Below are positions 62,835 to 64,000 of a stretch of 64,000 nucleotides of DNA, piece by piece (position 1 is the stretch's first letter; each line of letters opens with the position of its first letter). The position numbers were made by a program, and so were the translations under genes. Source of the stretch: Arthrobacter sp. Marseille-P9274 (lineage in GTDB: Bacteria; Actinomycetota; Actinomycetes; Actinomycetales; Micrococcaceae); the NCBI RefSeq assembly GCF_946892675.1, contig NZ_CAMPOV010000001.1, forward strand, positions 1,958,033-2,022,032, given 5' to 3'. The notes beneath the pieces were generated by a model. It did no database searches. It had not been told where the DNA came from and saw only the letters and a program-made list of their open reading frames with translations.

Positions 62835-63792
62835 TGTCTTCGATGCTCTTGATATTGGCCGTCATCCAGGCCAGGTAGTCCTCGCCCTCCGGGAGTGTTT
62901 CCGTGAAGACGACGACGGGAATCCCGGCCTGCTCCGCCGCCTTCCGCAGCTGCTGCGTCTGGCTCGACTCGGTTTGCTCGTTGTAGGCCAGGAACTCGAC
63001 CTCGCCGGGCTCGAGCAGGTCCATGGTCGCGCGCAGCGCGGTCGGCGGCGCGTCCGTGCCCTCCTCGACGGCCTCGATGAAGTCCGCCGGCGTACGGTTC
63101 TTGAGGCCCGCCGCGTCCAACAGATGCAGCGGGACCGGATCCGAGGCGGCAACGGCCGCTCCGGAAACCTTTGCGGCCACCTCGTCGAGCTGGCCCTGCA
63201 GCCCGTCAACGCTCTTCTGGAAGGCATCGGCGTTGGCGGTGAATTCGGCGGCGTGCTCCGGGTCCAGCGCCGCGAGCCGCTCCGCGATCTGCCCGGCGAC
63301 GGCGCCGGCAGTCGCAAGGTCGTACCAAACGTGTTCGTTGAACTCGCCGTGGTTGTGCCCCTCGTGCCCGGCAGCGGCCGGCTCCTCGGCGTGTTCCCCG
63401 TCCTCGGGAGCGCCTTCCACCTTCGACAGCCCGGCCGCCGTGATGATGAAGTCGTGGTCTTTGCCCGTGTCGTCCGCCAGCTGGTGCATGAAGGCGTCAT
63501 AGCCGCCGCCGTTCTCCACCAGCAGGTCGGCCCCGGAAATCGCCAGCTTGTCCCGCGCCGTCGCCTCGTACGAGTGCGGATCCTGCGACATCCGGTCGAT
63601 GATGGAGGTCACTTCGACCCGCTCGCCGCCGATCGTCTTGGCCAGGTCCCCGTACACGTTGGTGGAGGTGACGACCTCCACCAATCCCGCGCCGCCGCCG
63701 TCGTTAACCCCCGGTTCCGCCGAAGCGCAACCGGACAGGAACAACCCGGCCGCGGCGACGGCGGCAGTGGCGGCGAGGGACGGACGGCGCAT
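62821..63792 (-). CDS. znuA: Zinc ABC transporter substrate-binding lipoprotein (ZnuA-like)
   Basis: 323 residues, cluster A-I metal-binding protein. Lipobox LFLSGC with acylated Cys22. Metal ligands fit His in DPHSYE (73-75 region), a His-rich loop HEGHNHGEFNEHVW near 145-155, and the later LAYNEQ region and Asp/His of the C-lobe. The His-rich mobile loop is typical of ZnuA. First gene of the znuABC operon, downstream of a palindromic operator. Confidence 0.93.
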   Translation of the reverse strand: MRRPSLAATAAVAAAGLFLSGCASAEPGVNDGGGAGLVEVVTSTNVYGDLAKTIGGERVEVTSIIDRMSQDPHSYEATARDKLAISGADLLVENGGGYDAFMHQLADDTGKDHDFIITAAGLSKVEGAPEDGEHAEEPAAAGHEGHNHGEFNEHVWYDLATAGAVAGQIAERLAALDPEHAAEFTANADAFQKSVDGLQGQLDEVAAKVSGAAVAASDPVPLHLLDAAGLKNRTPADFIEAVEEGTDAPPTALRATMDLLEPGEVEFLAYNEQTESSQTQQLRKAAEQAGIPVVVFTETLPEGEDYLAWMTANIKSIEDNVRD

Positions 63793-63850
63793 GGAAGAAA
63801 CCTCACTTGAGTATGCGAAAGCGGGACGGAAACCTGACCCAGTGTACCCC

Positions 63851-63871
63851 TAACGCGAACCGTTCGCATTA
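63851..63871. promoter_or_regulatory. Candidate Zur operator upstream of znuA
   Basis: 21-bp near-palindrome, TAACGCGAA-CCG-TTCGCATTA, with one mismatch between half-sites, 58 nt upstream of the znuA ATG. It resembles the palindromic Fur-family boxes, though the consensus is not the AT-rich one of E. coli Zur. Confidence 0.5.
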
Positions 63872-63892
63872 CGCGCGGACGCCCCCTGCCGG

Positions 63893-64000
63893 TCAGGCGC
63901 CGGCCCTGCGCGCTCCGTGGTTCTGCGTGGTGTCGCGGATCTCGCCGACCAGCTCCTCCAGCACGTCCTCGAGGAACAGCACGCCCCGCGTCGTCCCGTC
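63893..64000 (-). CDS. C-terminal end of a CNNM/CBS hemolysin-type protein (partial)
   Basis: Only the last 35 codons are in the window; the gene continues beyond base 64000. The sequence reads DGTTRGVLFLEDVLEELVGE then IRDTTQNHGARRAGA. The VLEDVLEELVGEI pattern is the end of the second CBS domain in CorC/HlyC-type transporters (Mg2+/Co2+ efflux or hemolysin-like). Stop TGA at 63895-63893. The remainder cannot be judged. Confidence 0.75.
   Translation of the reverse strand, partial: DGTTRGVLFLEDVLEELVGEIRDTTQNHGARRAGA

Overview
The window is chromosomal DNA of a high-GC Gram-positive actinobacterium, most likely an Arthrobacter-like member of the Micrococcaceae (inference). Pointers seen in the sequence are strong GC bias with long antisense open frames, many GTG/TTG starts, a NucS mismatch endonuclease, a Rho factor with a very large Arg/Asp-rich insertion, a MurA with Asp in place of the catalytic Cys, and small actinobacterial families (DUF3039, DUF2550, DUF2017). 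No insertion sequence, prophage, integrase or CRISPR array was seen. Nearly everything is housekeeping, densely packed and often coupled by ATGA overlaps.

Layout. 1-7.9 kb: a HAD phosphatase with a doubtful start, then a minus-strand string clpS - DUF2017 - murI - metallo-beta-lactamase fold hydrolase - rph - rdgB - dedA, with the NAD-salvage pair pncB-pncA diverging from clpS. 8-20.4 kb: a DEAD/DEAH helicase, DUF3039 protein, a two-gene ABC exporter, an Old Yellow Enzyme, a CxxC-less thioredoxin/TPR protein, a membrane protein of unknown function with an internal signal-like segment, an AI-2E transporter, a small zinc-binding protein, nucS and nagA. 20.4-22.7 kb: a cold-shock gene with a long leader, a shared terminator, murA and a DUF2550 gene.

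22.7-30.6 kb is the complete F1Fo ATP synthase operon on the minus strand (atpI-like, atpZ-like, atpB-E-F-H-A-G-D-C). Upstream of it on the same strand lies prfA-prmC-tsaC-capD-like-wecA-like, which joins translation termination and tRNA modification to lipid-linked glycan synthesis by overlapping stops and starts. Above this sit rho and the aspartate-family operon argS-lysA-hom-thrC-thrB (38.9-45.5 kb). A tRNA-Arg(CCG) diverges from argS and has a strong terminator.

45.8-64 kb: a GlxA/AraC regulator, a 53-residue membrane protein, a DinB-like protein, a WYL regulator, a three-gene ABC importer resembling the streptococcal Trp/Tyr system, a Bcr/CflA-type MFS pump, hrpA, a HIT protein coupled to an alcohol dehydrogenase, a mercaptopyruvate-type sulfurtransferase, a second metallo-beta-lactamase fold protein, and a zinc-homeostasis module: zur convergent with znuABC, with a palindromic candidate Zur operator before znuA. 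The window closes on the C-terminal end of a CBS/CNNM hemolysin-type protein.

No wholly novel system stands out. The items most worth a second look are the internal-signal membrane protein at 14.8-16.5 kb, the 18-bp inverted repeat between rho and prfA, the long hairpin between atpA and atpG, the leader hairpins of the ABC importer, the stop-codon-bearing tandem repeats at two gene ends, and the possible frameshift in the first gene.
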